Assembly (NCBI GenBank): GCA_031553195.1
Contig: JAVBLV010000064.1
Coordinates: 10,381 to 74,380, forward strand
Source of the DNA: JAVBLV01 sp031553195
Lineage (GTDB): Bacteria; Bacteroidota; Bacteroidia; Bacteroidales; P3
Length of the DNA: 64,000 nt
Reading direction: 5' to 3'
The notes below the pieces were generated by a model that was not told where the DNA came from, did no database searches, and saw only the letters and a program-made list of their open reading frames with translations. This document shows, one piece after another, positions 35,124 through 44,075 of this stretch. The position numbers were made by a program, and so were the translations under genes. Each line of letters opens with the position of its first letter. Position 1 is the first letter of the stretch.

Positions 35124-35843
35124 ATGATCTTTATCAATAATTTAAATACCAACGTTTATTTCAACTTGGCTGCTGAGGAACATTTGCTGAAAAATCTTTC
35201 GGAAAATATATTTATACTTTACCAAAATGAACCTTCCGTTATTGTGGGGAAATATCAGGATGTGCGAGCAGAGATTAATCTTGATTTCGCAAAAGAAAAC
35301 AATATAAAAATAGCCCGTCGAATTTCGGGCGGTGGCGCTGTTTTTCATGATATGGGAAATCTGAATCTTGTTTTTATAGAAAATAATCCTCATCCGGATT
35401 TTCGGAAATATACTACTCAAATACTGGAATTCCTATCCGGAATGGGAATTTATACTAAAACAGATGAACGTTCCAGCATTATAATCAATGATTTAAAGAT
35501 TTCGGGATGTGCGCAATATATCTACAAAAACCGGATATTGCATCATGCAACCTTGCTTTATTCTGCTGATTTAAAAAAACTTAATGCTGTGTTAGACAAT
35601 TATTACAACCCAATCGTTTCTAAAAGAACCTTTGTAAAATCTGTAAAAAGTCCGGTTACCAATTTGGTGGAATATTTGGAAGATCCCGTGGATATAGTAG
35701 ATTTTAGACAAATGGTTTTTGATTATTTTTTCGATAAAGACGCTGAAAATACAATCTATTCATTCAACAAAGAAGACATTAGTAATATTGATTTTCTAAA
35801 AACCAATAGATACATGACTTCCCAATGGATTTTCAATGCTTGA
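35124..35843 (+). CDS. lplA: Lipoate-protein ligase A, single-domain form
   Basis: A 239-residue protein matching the catalytic domain of LplA: YFNLAAEEHLLKN, QNEPSVIVGKYQDVRAEIN, the lipoate loop RRISGGGAVFHDMGNLNLVFI, and DLKISGCAQYIYKNRILHHATLLYS. The small C-terminal accessory domain is shortened. It attaches lipoate (or octanoate) to E2 subunits. It lies 115 bp ahead of an E2 gene on the same strand, the natural substrate. Confidence 0.92.
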   Translation: MIFINNLNTNVYFNLAAEEHLLKNLSENIFILYQNEPSVIVGKYQDVRAEINLDFAKENNIKIARRISGGGAVFHDMGNLNLVFIENNPHPDFRKYTTQILEFLSGMGIYTKTDERSSIIINDLKISGCAQYIYKNRILHHATLLYSADLKKLNAVLDNYYNPIVSKRTFVKSVKSPVTNLVEYLEDPVDIVDFRQMVFDYFFDKDAENTIYSFNKEDISNIDFLKTNRYMTSQWIFNA

Positions 35844-35958
35844 TCGAATTGCTGTAAACTTTATCCTCTCATTTTTGTTTTAATAGAAGTTTCAAAATCC
35901 CTTGATTTTAGAAATTTTAAAGCTCTGAGAAAAGATAGGTTTAAATATTGATAGAATT

Positions 35959-37275
35959 ATGTCAACATTCGAGATAAAAATGCCCAAGTTGGGCGAAAGC
36001 ATTACCGAAGGAACCATTATGTCATGGTCGGTAAAAATAGGCGATACCATTCAGGAAAATGATACTTTGTTTGAAGTAAACACGGAAAAAGTCGGCGCTG
36101 AAATTCCTTCGCCTGTAACAGGGAAAGTATTGGAAATCTTTTTTAAAGAAGGCGACACGGTAACTATCGGTACGGTAGTAGCCATTATTGATATTGACGG
36201 CGAAGAAAGCGGCAACGCAAAACCGGAAGAAAAACCGGCCGAGGTAAAAAACAATCCGCTTACCGAAACGCCGAAAGAAGTTCTTTCTTCAAAAACAACC
36301 AATGAGGCTAAAGTTTCTGATGAGGATGCGGGTAAATGGTATTCGCCTGTGGTACTGCAAAAAGCGCAGGAAGCAGGGATTTCTAACGAAGAGTTGGATA
36401 ATATAGACGGAACCGGATTTTCAGGGCGCGTTAGTAAAAAAGATATCGAATTATATATCGACCAAAAGAAAAAAGGAATATCCGGCGTTGCGCAACCAAA
36501 AGAACAAATGGTTTCGAGTATGCCCTTAGAAACTGCCAAAACTGTCGAACCCATTTCTCAAATTCCGGTTTTCGACGAAGATGAAATTATTGAAATGGAT
36601 GTAGTTCGCCGTACCATTGCCGACCGCATGGCGCTATCAAAAAAAATATCGGCTCATGTTACTACTGTCGTAGAGGTTGATGTGACCAAGCTGGCGTATT
36701 GGCGCGAAAAGCACAAAGAAGAATTCCAACATCGCGAAGGAATTAATCTGACCTTTATGCCCGCGATTACCGAAGCGGTTTGTAAAGCTTTAATTGATTT
36801 TCCAAGGGTGAATTCTTCGGTAGATGGATATAAAATTATCCAGAGGAAACATATCAATGTGGGCGTGGCTGTTTCGCTCGATGACGGCAACCTGGTTGTT
36901 CCGGTTATTAAAGATGCCAACAAACTCAACTTTAGCGGTATTGCATCGGCTATAGATGCCCTTGCCAAAAAGGCGCGGCAAAATAAACTGAAGTTAGATG
37001 ATGTGCAAGGAGGAACTTTTTCTATAACCAATTATGGGTCCTTTAAAAATATCATTGCTACGCCGATCATCAACCAGCCGGAAGTGGCTATTTTGGGCGT
37101 AGGTTATGTACAAAAGAAACCTTCGGTGGTAGAAACTCCCGAAGGCGATGTGATTGCCATACGTCATAAAATGTATCTTTCCCTATCTTTCGACCACCGC
37201 GTACTTAACGGCGCTTTAGGCGGAATATTTGTAAAACGGGTTGCCGATTATTTGGAAAACTGGGAAAGGGATTAA
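35959..37275 (+). CDS. 2-oxoacid dehydrogenase E2 (dihydrolipoamide acyltransferase)
   Basis: A 438-residue E2 with one lipoyl domain (MSTFEIKMPKLGESITEGTI; lipoyl Lys in NTEKVGAE, K44), a charged linker, an E1/E3-binding domain (SPVVLQKAQEAGISNEELDNIDGTG; RVSKKDIELYI) and a catalytic domain ending SFDHRVLNGALGG. The catalytic His is present, but the usual HxxxDG reads HRVLNG, with Asn for Asp. Together with the fused E1 downstream it probably makes a branched-chain or pyruvate-type complex. Confidence 0.9.
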   Translation: MSTFEIKMPKLGESITEGTIMSWSVKIGDTIQENDTLFEVNTEKVGAEIPSPVTGKVLEIFFKEGDTVTIGTVVAIIDIDGEESGNAKPEEKPAEVKNNPLTETPKEVLSSKTTNEAKVSDEDAGKWYSPVVLQKAQEAGISNEELDNIDGTGFSGRVSKKDIELYIDQKKKGISGVAQPKEQMVSSMPLETAKTVEPISQIPVFDEDEIIEMDVVRRTIADRMALSKKISAHVTTVVEVDVTKLAYWREKHKEEFQHREGINLTFMPAITEAVCKALIDFPRVNSSVDGYKIIQRKHINVGVAVSLDDGNLVVPVIKDANKLNFSGIASAIDALAKKARQNKLKLDDVQGGTFSITNYGSFKNIIATPIINQPEVAILGVGYVQKKPSVVETPEGDVIAIRHKMYLSLSFDHRVLNGALGGIFVKRVADYLENWERD

Positions 37276-37573
37276 CATAACAAACGATAAAGACTTTCGA
37301 AAACTTCTAAAAGTTGTCAAAGGTTAAAATCAATTTGGAAACTTGTGATTAAGAAACGGTTATTGAGTTGTCTATGGGTTTTACAAATCAAAGACAGGCC
37401 AAAAAGTTGTGGCGACTTTCCACGACAATCATTAAAATTTAAAATTGAATATTTGGTATAATGCTTTTATATTCTGGTGTTAAGAATTTTGGCATAGATT
37501 TTGTTGCTTAGCAAGATGACTTATTTATCAACTCAATAAATTATCATTTTAAAAATCAAACACAGCCAACATT
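37276..37573. other. Intergenic region between E2 and a lipoprotein gene
   Basis: About 300 bp, with no gene, strong hairpin or promoter pair recognised. Confidence 0.4.
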
Positions 37574-38266
37574 ATGAAAAAAATTGCGTATTATGCCTTG
37601 TTATGTGCAGTTGTAGTCTCTGCCAATGCCTGTAAAAACACGGCAAAAGAAAAAGAACAAGCGACAGCTGAAGTTATGCCGGTAGTAACCGAGCCGGAAG
37701 TTATTGTAACTGAAGAAGCCGTTTATGATGTTCCTGTGCCTAAACCAGTTGTAAAAGAAACGGCAAAACCGGAAAAAAGCGCTAAGCACAAAGAAAGTAA
37801 AAAAGCTACGCCTAAAGTTAGTCACCAAGAATTGAAACAAAATTTGGCCACAGCTAGCATTACCCCTGCAAAAATGGTGGATACTACATTTTTTAGTTTC
37901 TCCGCAGCGCCGGTGAATTCTACTCAAACTGTTACTTCTTATGAAAAGAATGGCGAAGAAGTATTGAAAATTGTTAGCGACCCTGCAAATCCTGATGTGA
38001 TAGATTATATCATATTTACAGACAAAAAAGGTAATGTTGACTTTTATGGCATAAGCGCCGGCTTAACCGCCAAAGAAGCCAAACATTTAAGAAAAGAATT
38101 GAAGCATTTTGTAAAGAAAGGGAAAGTATTTTTATATACTGACGACTCTAATATTCTTTATGAACTTGACGGTATTACTTCCGATGGGGAAACTATAACC
38201 GATGATTATATTGATAACCTACATGTTTCATCTATCATTTGGAAAGACAAAGCGGATAAAAAATAA
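37574..38266 (+). CDS. Hypothetical lipoprotein with low-complexity linker
   Basis: A 230-residue lipoprotein: MKKIAYYALLCAVVVSANAC, then KNTAKEKEQATAEVMPVV. A charged Pro/Glu/Lys/Ala-rich linker (to about residue 85) precedes a compact domain with MVDTTFFSFSAAP and VIDYIIFTDKKGNVDFYGISAGLTAKEAKHLRKELKHFVKKG. I do not recognise the family. It sits between E2 and E1 genes with its own terminator, so it is probably a separate unit. Confidence 0.75.
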   Translation: MKKIAYYALLCAVVVSANACKNTAKEKEQATAEVMPVVTEPEVIVTEEAVYDVPVPKPVVKETAKPEKSAKHKESKKATPKVSHQELKQNLATASITPAKMVDTTFFSFSAAPVNSTQTVTSYEKNGEEVLKIVSDPANPDVIDYIIFTDKKGNVDFYGISAGLTAKEAKHLRKELKHFVKKGKVFLYTDDSNILYELDGITSDGETITDDYIDNLHVSSIIWKDKADKK

Positions 38267-38293
38267 CGCTTTTGTTTATAACAGCTAAATTTT

Positions 38294-38325
38294 AGAGGCT
38301 ATTCGATAAGGGTGGCCTCTTTTGT
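38294..38325 (+). terminator. Terminator after the lipoprotein gene
   Basis: AGAGGC (38294-38299) pairs with GCCTCT (38315-38320), followed by TTTGTTTT. The stem is short. Confidence 0.65.
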
Positions 38326-38623
38326 TTTATGCACTGAAATTCTTCTTGCATTTATTTCTGATAATTTACCTTATTCGAGTTTATGTCATAAATTCTTTTC
38401 TGCTTTTATATATAAAATTTGGAATGCATGGTTTTGTTTCAGACCCAATCTATTTTTACTTTCAAATAGAACAATTAACGGTTTCAACTGTTATTTAACA
38501 CAAAGTATAAAGAAATTCATATTGTTTAATATGCAAACTAAAAACTAAATTATTTAGATAATTTTTGTTTGACATAACCTAAGTCCGCCCTTTGGGGATT
38601 GAGGGAGTAATAAATTGTAAATC
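38326..38623. other. Intergenic region upstream of E1
   Basis: About 300 bp of AT-rich DNA after the terminator. A 78-codon frame here has no similarity and poor composition, so it is not called. Confidence 0.4.
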
Positions 38624-40657
38624 ATGAAAAAATACGATATCAAAACCACCAGAAAAGAAACCCTCAAAAAGTGGTATTACTTGATGACTTTGGGACGCGC
38701 CATTGACGACAAAGCGCCAGTTTATTTGTTGCAATCGTTGGGATGGTCATTCCATGCGCCTTATGCCGGGCACGATGGCATTCAGTTGGCCATAGGTCAG
38801 GTATTCAAAAAAGAAGAGGATTTTCTTTTTACCTACTATCGTGATTTGCTTACGGCTTTGTCTGCAGGATTAACTGTCGAAGAAATTATCTTAAACGGCA
38901 TTTCGAAAGCAACAGACTTGACAAGTGGCGGACGGCACATGTCGAACCATTTTGCCAAACAGGAATGGCACATAGAAAGCGCCGCTTCGGCAGTGGCTTC
39001 GCACGACCAGCATGCAGTGGGCGTAGCGAGGGCAATGGTTTATTATAAACATAAAGGTGTCGCTATTGCTTCGCATGGCGAGGCTTCTACGTCGGAAGGA
39101 TATGTGTATGAAGCTATCAATGGAGCAAGTACTGAGCGTTTGCCCGTGATTTTTGTCATTCAGGACAATGGCTTTGGAATTTCCGTTCCCAAAAGCGAAC
39201 AAACCGCGAGTCGTAAAGCGGCCGATGATTTCAAGGGATTTAAAAACTTGAAAATTATCTATTGTAATGGAAAGGACGTGTTTGACTCTATGAACGCCAT
39301 GACCGAAGCACGAGAATATGCCATTCAAAACCAACTTCCCGTAATTGTGCAGGCTAACTGCGTACGAATAGGGTCGCATTCTAATTCGGATAAACAAACA
39401 TTATACCGTGATGAAAATGAGTTAGCTTACACAAAAGCGGCCGACCCTTTGGAAAAATTCAAGCGGATGTTATTGCGTTACGACCGTTTCACGCAGGAAG
39501 AACTGGAAGCTATTGAAAAAGAAGCCCAAACGGAATTAAGTACAGCACACCGCAAAGCCATTGCAGCGCCCGACCCCGATCCTAAAACAATATTGGATTT
39601 TGTTTTACCCGAATCTTATCAACCTCAGAAATATATCGATGGAACTCATAATCAAGAGGGTGAAAAAATGAGTTTGGTAACGGCCATTAATGAAACGCTC
39701 AAAGCGGAATTCCGGAATAATCCTGACACTTTTATCTGGGGACAAGATGTGGCTAATAAAGAGAAAGGCGGCGTGTTTAATGTTACCAAAGGAATGCAGC
39801 AAGAGTTCGGTCAGAAACGGGTTTTTAATGCGCCTATTGCGGAAGATTATATCGTTGGGACAGCTAACGGCATGAGCCGTTTTAATTCTAAAATACGGAT
39901 TGTAATCGAAGGAGCCGAATTTGCCGATTATTTTTGGCCGGCCATGAACCAATGTGTGATTACTACGCATGAATATTGGCGCAACAAGGGCAAGTTCAGT
40001 CCGAATATTACTTTACGTTTGGCGTCGGGCGGATATATCGGCGGGGGGCTTTATCACTCGCAAAACATTGAGGGGGCGTTAACCACGCTTCCGGGCGTAC
40101 GCATTGTATATCCTTCTTTTGCCGACGATGCTGCCGGATTATTACGTACCAGTATGCGTTCCGAAGGATTTACCATTTTCATGGAACCCAAAGCTTTATA
40201 CAATTCTGTGGATGCCGCCACTTTTATCCCCAATGATTTTGAAGTTCCTTTTGGGAAAGCCCGAATTCGTCGGGAAGGTACTGATTTGAGTATGATTACT
40301 TATGGCAATACCACTCATTTTTGCCTGAAAGTAGCTGAACGCCTTGCCAAAGAAAATAATTGGAATGTGGAAGTGTTGGATATTCGTTCATTAATACCAT
40401 TGGATACCGAAAGTATTTTCAATTCTGTGAAAAAAACAAATAAAGTATTGGTTGTACACGAAGATAAAGTATTTTCCGGTTTTGGCGCCGAAATAGCGGC
40501 AACGATCGGAACCGAAATGTTCCGTTATTTAGATGCGCCTGTACAACGGGTAGGTTCTACATTTACGCCCGTAGGTTTTCATCCTATACTAGAAAAAGCG
40601 ATACTTCCCAATGCAGACCGTATTTACGAAGCTGCAAAAAAATTGTTAGAATTTTAA
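38624..40657 (+). CDS. 2-oxoacid dehydrogenase E1, fused alpha and beta subunits
   Basis: A 677-residue fusion. Residues 1-~330 are the alpha (TPP-binding) part: YYRDLLTALSAGLTVEEI, GRHMSNHF, and the TPP-Mg site SHGEASTSEGYVYEAING...IQDNGFGIS. Residues ~340-677 are the beta part: MSLVTAINETLKAEF, GQDVANKEKGGVFNVTKGM, FNAPIAEDYIVGTANGM, VVHEDKVFSGFGAEIAATI. Fused E1 is common in Bacteroidota branched-chain-type complexes. No E3 (lipoamide dehydrogenase) lies beside it, so E3 must come from elsewhere. Confidence 0.92.
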   Translation: MKKYDIKTTRKETLKKWYYLMTLGRAIDDKAPVYLLQSLGWSFHAPYAGHDGIQLAIGQVFKKEEDFLFTYYRDLLTALSAGLTVEEIILNGISKATDLTSGGRHMSNHFAKQEWHIESAASAVASHDQHAVGVARAMVYYKHKGVAIASHGEASTSEGYVYEAINGASTERLPVIFVIQDNGFGISVPKSEQTASRKAADDFKGFKNLKIIYCNGKDVFDSMNAMTEAREYAIQNQLPVIVQANCVRIGSHSNSDKQTLYRDENELAYTKAADPLEKFKRMLLRYDRFTQEELEAIEKEAQTELSTAHRKAIAAPDPDPKTILDFVLPESYQPQKYIDGTHNQEGEKMSLVTAINETLKAEFRNNPDTFIWGQDVANKEKGGVFNVTKGMQQEFGQKRVFNAPIAEDYIVGTANGMSRFNSKIRIVIEGAEFADYFWPAMNQCVITTHEYWRNKGKFSPNITLRLASGGYIGGGLYHSQNIEGALTTLPGVRIVYPSFADDAAGLLRTSMRSEGFTIFMEPKALYNSVDAATFIPNDFEVPFGKARIRREGTDLSMITYGNTTHFCLKVAERLAKENNWNVEVLDIRSLIPLDTESIFNSVKKTNKVLVVHEDKVFSGFGAEIAATIGTEMFRYLDAPVQRVGSTFTPVGFHPILEKAILPNADRIYEAAKKLLEF

Positions 40658-40759
40658 AAAATGGAAAATTGAGAGTTGAAAGTGATTTTTCTTTCATTTT
40701 CAATTCTAAATTAATAAAATTTAGTGTCTTAGCGCCTTTGTGGCAAAATAAATTAAGAA

Positions 40760-41266
40760 ATGAAAAAGATTGGAATATTTTACGGAACGGAAACAAAGAA
40801 AACGGCGGAAGCTGCTCAGAAAATTCTGGAAGCATTCGGTAATACAAAAATATACGTTGTCTCGGTAGAAAAAGCCTGGGAAAAAGATTTTGAATCATAC
40901 GACATACTGATTATCGGCGTTGCTACCTGGTTCGATGGGGAACTACCAACCTATTGGGATGAATTTTTACCCGAATTAGAATCCTTGAATTTAAAGGGAA
41001 AAAAAGTTGCCATTTTCGGATTGGGCGACCAAGTTAATTATCCGGATAACTTTGTGGATGGAATGGGCATTTTAGCCGAAACATTCATAAAGTGTGGCGC
41101 CGCTATAATTGGGCAAACTTCTACAATAGGCTATCAATTCAATCAATCACAGGCAGTAAAGAATCACCAGTTTTCAGGACTCGTACTGGATTTCGAAAAC
41201 CAAGCTGACAAAACCGATGAACGCATTAGAGATTGGGTAGAACAACTGGGAAAAGATATTGTATAG
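40760..41266 (+). CDS. fldA: Flavodoxin
   Basis: A 168-residue long-chain flavodoxin: MKKIGIFYGTETKKTAEAAQKIL, an aromatic FMN loop TWFDGELPTYWDEFLPEL, and FGLGDQVNYPDNFVDGMGIL. The first loop reads GTETKKTAE rather than the typical SxTGNTE, so phosphate binding relies on an altered loop. It carries low-potential electrons in the cytosol, for example to radical SAM or pyruvate oxidoreductase enzymes. It follows the E1 gene by 102 bp. Confidence 0.9.
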   Translation: MKKIGIFYGTETKKTAEAAQKILEAFGNTKIYVVSVEKAWEKDFESYDILIIGVATWFDGELPTYWDEFLPELESLNLKGKKVAIFGLGDQVNYPDNFVDGMGILAETFIKCGAAIIGQTSTIGYQFNQSQAVKNHQFSGLVLDFENQADKTDERIRDWVEQLGKDIV

Positions 41267-41347
41267 TTTCCTCATAAATCTTTTTAAAAAGAAATCAAAA
41301 TCAAATTCAACAATATAAATATTTAATATCATCAAAATCAAAAAGTC

Positions 41348-41833
41348 ATGAAAAATTCATCCATTCAATTCAATAAAGATTATTCAGGTAAAAAAATAAT
41401 CGTCACCTGTAAATTTAATGTGCCCTTGAGTATAGTTTGGGATGCTTTTACCAATCCGGTAACACTTGCAAAATGGTTTGCGCCCAAACCTTTTCAGGCA
41501 GTCACAAAAACAATGGATTTCAAAAATGGCGGACGTTGGCTGTACTACATGCTATCGCCGAAAGGAGAAAAATTCTGGAGTACTTCCGAATTTAAAAATA
41601 TCCAAATAAACAAATCTTTTGAAGCCTCTGATGCTTTTTGCGATGAAAACGGAGTAATTAATACAGACTTCCCTCAAGGAACTTGGCTGTATAATTTTTC
41701 TGAAGAAAACGGCAAAACCATTGTAATCTCTACCTTAATCTATGCAAGCGAAGAAGACATGAAGAAAATCCTTGAAATGGGATTTGAAGAAGGGTATAGA
41801 GCGGGGCTTACCCAATTGCAGGAACTGCTTTAA
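41348..41833 (+). CDS. SRPBCC/AHSA1-domain protein
   Basis: A 161-residue protein with the START/Bet v1-like pattern of AHSA1 proteins: IVTCKFNVPLSIVWDAFTNPVTLAKWFAPKPF, FKNGGRWLYYM, and the C-terminal GFEEGYRAGLTQLQELL helix. It should be a cytosolic small-molecule-binding fold; its ligand is unknown. Confidence 0.85.
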   Translation: MKNSSIQFNKDYSGKKIIVTCKFNVPLSIVWDAFTNPVTLAKWFAPKPFQAVTKTMDFKNGGRWLYYMLSPKGEKFWSTSEFKNIQINKSFEASDAFCDENGVINTDFPQGTWLYNFSEENGKTIVISTLIYASEEDMKKILEMGFEEGYRAGLTQLQELL

Positions 41834-41857
41834 TTTGCGTTATTCTATGAGAGTTTC

Positions 41858-42023
41858 TAAGAGGTTGTTTAAATTTTTATGGAAAAGATTTTGAGAGATA
41901 AAAATAGTGAGTTTGCAGGCGGGATTTTTCAAGAATAGTCGCGCTATTTGGTAAAAATTCCGACAAAAAAAGCGCATTTTTAGACTCAAAATACTTCATA
42001 GAAAAATTTAAACAACCTCTTAG
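41858..42023. mobile_element. 166-bp MITE-like element
   Basis: The left end TAAGAGGTTGTTTAAATTTT and the right end, on the other strand, TAAGAGGTTGTTTAAATTTT are identical over about 21 bp. They are followed by a less perfect inner match (ATGGAAAAGATTTTGAG against CTATGAAGTATTTTGAG). There is no coding frame. A deleted relative lies at 46931-47011 and the 10569-10602 hairpin has the same ends. No target duplication is obvious. Confidence 0.78.
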
Positions 42024-42058
42024 CGAGGGCGTGACTTTAAGTCACGCCCTCGCTTTTC
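42024..42058 (+). terminator. Perfect GC-rich hairpin with T-run
   Basis: GCGAGGGCGTGACT (42024-42037) pairs with AGTCACGCCCTCGC (42041-42054) over a 3-base loop, followed by TTTT. It abuts the right end of the MITE-like element. It can end transcription from the AHSA1 gene. A degenerate cousin is at 16951-16986. Confidence 0.8.
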
Positions 42059-42223
42059 ATGAACAAAAAAAGAAGTTGGTGAAAAGCATTTTTATTATTC
42101 ATAGAAAATTTTGAATATTTTCTCAATTTTGTTTTTTAATTTCGCAATGCAGGAGAAAAGTATTTCCACGTACTTAATCCCTTTAAAATAAATATTATTG
42201 TTTCTTTAATTCTATTTCTGAAA

Positions 42224-42919
42224 ATGAGAAAAATAGTTCTTACCTTGCTTTTTTGCGTCCTTTCCGTATACGCTTTTGCCCAGATTCAGAGTGTGGGCGT
42301 GGATGAATTTGAAAAGAGGCTTATTACCACAAAAGGCGAACAATTAATAGATGTTCGTACGCCGCAGGAGTTTGAAAAATATCGTATTCAAAGCGCTCGG
42401 AACATCAACTTCAAGGATACAAACTTTCGTAAGGAAATCGGCAAATTGGATAAAAATAAACCCGTGTTGATTTATTGCTTGTCGGGCGCTCGTAGCAAGG
42501 CGGCATTGAAAGCGTTTCAGGATGCCGGATTCAAAACGGTTTATGATTTAAGCGGCGGAATCAATGCTTGGTCAAAAGCAGGAAAGTCCATAGACCAAGA
42601 TCTTTCGGGCAAAGGAGAATTTTCGACAAAAGATTATGATTCCATTACTTCTGCCAAAGGCTATGTATTGGTCGATTTTTATGCGCCTTGGTGCGGTCCT
42701 TGCCGGAAAATGTTACCCATGGTCGAAGATTTGTCCAAAAGCTATCCTGATAAATTTAGACTTCTGACTGTCGACTTCGACCAAAACCGTTTGTTAGCCA
42801 AAGAGCGAAAGATAAGCAATGTTCCTTATTTAATAGTTTTCAAAGATGGGAAAAAGATTTGGGAGAAAAATGGCGAAGCAAGTAAAGAAGAGTTGATGAA
42901 AATTTTGAAAATCAATTAG
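42224..42919 (+). CDS. Exported rhodanese-thioredoxin fusion
   Basis: A 231-residue protein: signal peptide MRKIVLTLLFCVLSVYAFAQ, a rhodanese domain (QLIDVRTPQEFEKYRIQSARNINF; active-site Cys in IYCLSGARSKAAL) and a thioredoxin domain (VLVDFYAPWCGPCRKMLPMVEDLS; cis-Pro in SNVPYLIVF). Both catalytic Cys sets are present. It probably handles thiols or sulfane sulfur in the periplasm. It is followed 18 bp later by a TIGR02117-like gene. Confidence 0.92.
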   Translation: MRKIVLTLLFCVLSVYAFAQIQSVGVDEFEKRLITTKGEQLIDVRTPQEFEKYRIQSARNINFKDTNFRKEIGKLDKNKPVLIYCLSGARSKAALKAFQDAGFKTVYDLSGGINAWSKAGKSIDQDLSGKGEFSTKDYDSITSAKGYVLVDFYAPWCGPCRKMLPMVEDLSKSYPDKFRLLTVDFDQNRLLAKERKISNVPYLIVFKDGKKIWEKNGEASKEELMKILKIN

Positions 42920-42937
42920 AAGTAAATTGCAAATCAG

Positions 42938-43660
42938 ATGGCTTATTCCAAAAGACGCATTGTTTTAAAAAAAGCGTTGAAAATAATTGGGTTTGTTTTG
43001 CTTGTCTTTATTGATTTTACTTTATTGTACTTTGCCGCCGCATTTTGTCTCTCCAGAATTACCATTTCCGCTGAAAAGACAGAAGATCCCAGAGAAATAA
43101 CTATTTATATTAAAACCAATGGCGCGCATACGGATATCGTTGTTCCGGTATCTAATGACCAAATGAACTGGAGCAAAGAAGTAAAATATACAAATAACGT
43201 TTCGAAAGACACGGGTTATCAATATCTTGGAATAGGCTGGGGCGATAAAGGCTTTTATTTGGATACTCCTACCTGGTCGGATTTAAAATTATCTACTGCT
43301 TTCAGGGCCGTTTTTTGGCTGAGTACCACTGCTATGCATACCACCTATTATAAAGAAATACATGAGGATGACCATTGTAAAAAAATCCTTATCACAAAAG
43401 GGCAGTATGAAAGGTTGGTGAATTATATCACTGATCGTTTCCAAAAAGATGCCGAAGGACATTTTATAAACATTAAAACAAATGCAAATTATGGTAAAAC
43501 AGATGCTTTTTATGAGGCTAAAGGACGCTATAATTTGTTTTTTACTTGCAATGCATGGGCAAATAAGGCATTGAAAGTAAGCGGTCAGAAATGTTGCGTT
43601 TGGACTGTTTTTGATAAAGGAATTTTTTTGAAATATGATAAGGGTTCTATGAATAAATAA
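42938..43660 (+). CDS. TIGR02117/DUF2459 membrane-anchored protein
   Basis: A 240-residue protein with one N-terminal membrane segment (ALKIIGFVLLVFIDFTLLYFAAAF) and then the DUF2459 signature: IYIKTNGAHTDIVVPV, YLGIGWGDKGFYLDTPTWSDLK, FTCNAWANKALKVSGQK. The conserved His, Asp and Cys/Asn positions suggest a papain-like or NlpC-like fold facing the periplasm, but its activity is not established. It is likely translated with the rhodanese-thioredoxin gene. Confidence 0.85.
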   Translation: MAYSKRRIVLKKALKIIGFVLLVFIDFTLLYFAAAFCLSRITISAEKTEDPREITIYIKTNGAHTDIVVPVSNDQMNWSKEVKYTNNVSKDTGYQYLGIGWGDKGFYLDTPTWSDLKLSTAFRAVFWLSTTAMHTTYYKEIHEDDHCKKILITKGQYERLVNYITDRFQKDAEGHFINIKTNANYGKTDAFYEAKGRYNLFFTCNAWANKALKVSGQKCCVWTVFDKGIFLKYDKGSMNK

Positions 43661-43736
43661 TCCTTAAAATTGAAATTTAGATAATGCATTCTTAAATTCT
43701 GAATGAAGAGAAAAACAGATAAAACCTTAAAACCCA

Positions 43737-44063
43737 ATGACGTTAGAACAATTACAAAAAGAAGTGGATTTATGGATTAAAACACATGGCGTCAGATATT
43801 TCAATGAATTAACAAATATGGCGTTGCTTACGGAAGAGGTTGGAGAGGTTGCTAGAATTATTTCCAGGAAATATGGAGAGCAATCTTCCAAAACGGAAGA
43901 TAAAGATAAAAGCCTTGATGATGAATTGGCCGATGTGCTATTTGTATTAATTTGCCTTGCCAATCAAACAAATGTTGATCTGACAGAAGCGGTTAAGCGG
44001 AATATGGAAAAGAAAACATCTCGGGATAAGGAACGGCACGCTAATAACCCCAAATTAATCTAA
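43737..44063 (+). CDS. MazG-like nucleotide pyrophosphohydrolase
   Basis: A 108-residue all-alpha NTP pyrophosphatase: MTLEQLQKEVDLWIKTHG, the metal site MALLTEEVGEVARII and DDELADVLFVLICLAN, with ExxE and ExxD patterns. Single-domain MazG-like enzymes hydrolyse (d)NTPs to monophosphates. A downstream nucleotidyltransferase starts 12 bp after its stop. Confidence 0.88.
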   Translation: MTLEQLQKEVDLWIKTHGVRYFNELTNMALLTEEVGEVARIISRKYGEQSSKTEDKDKSLDDELADVLFVLICLANQTNVDLTEAVKRNMEKKTSRDKERHANNPKLI

Positions 44064-44075
44064 TTGTCATACTTT

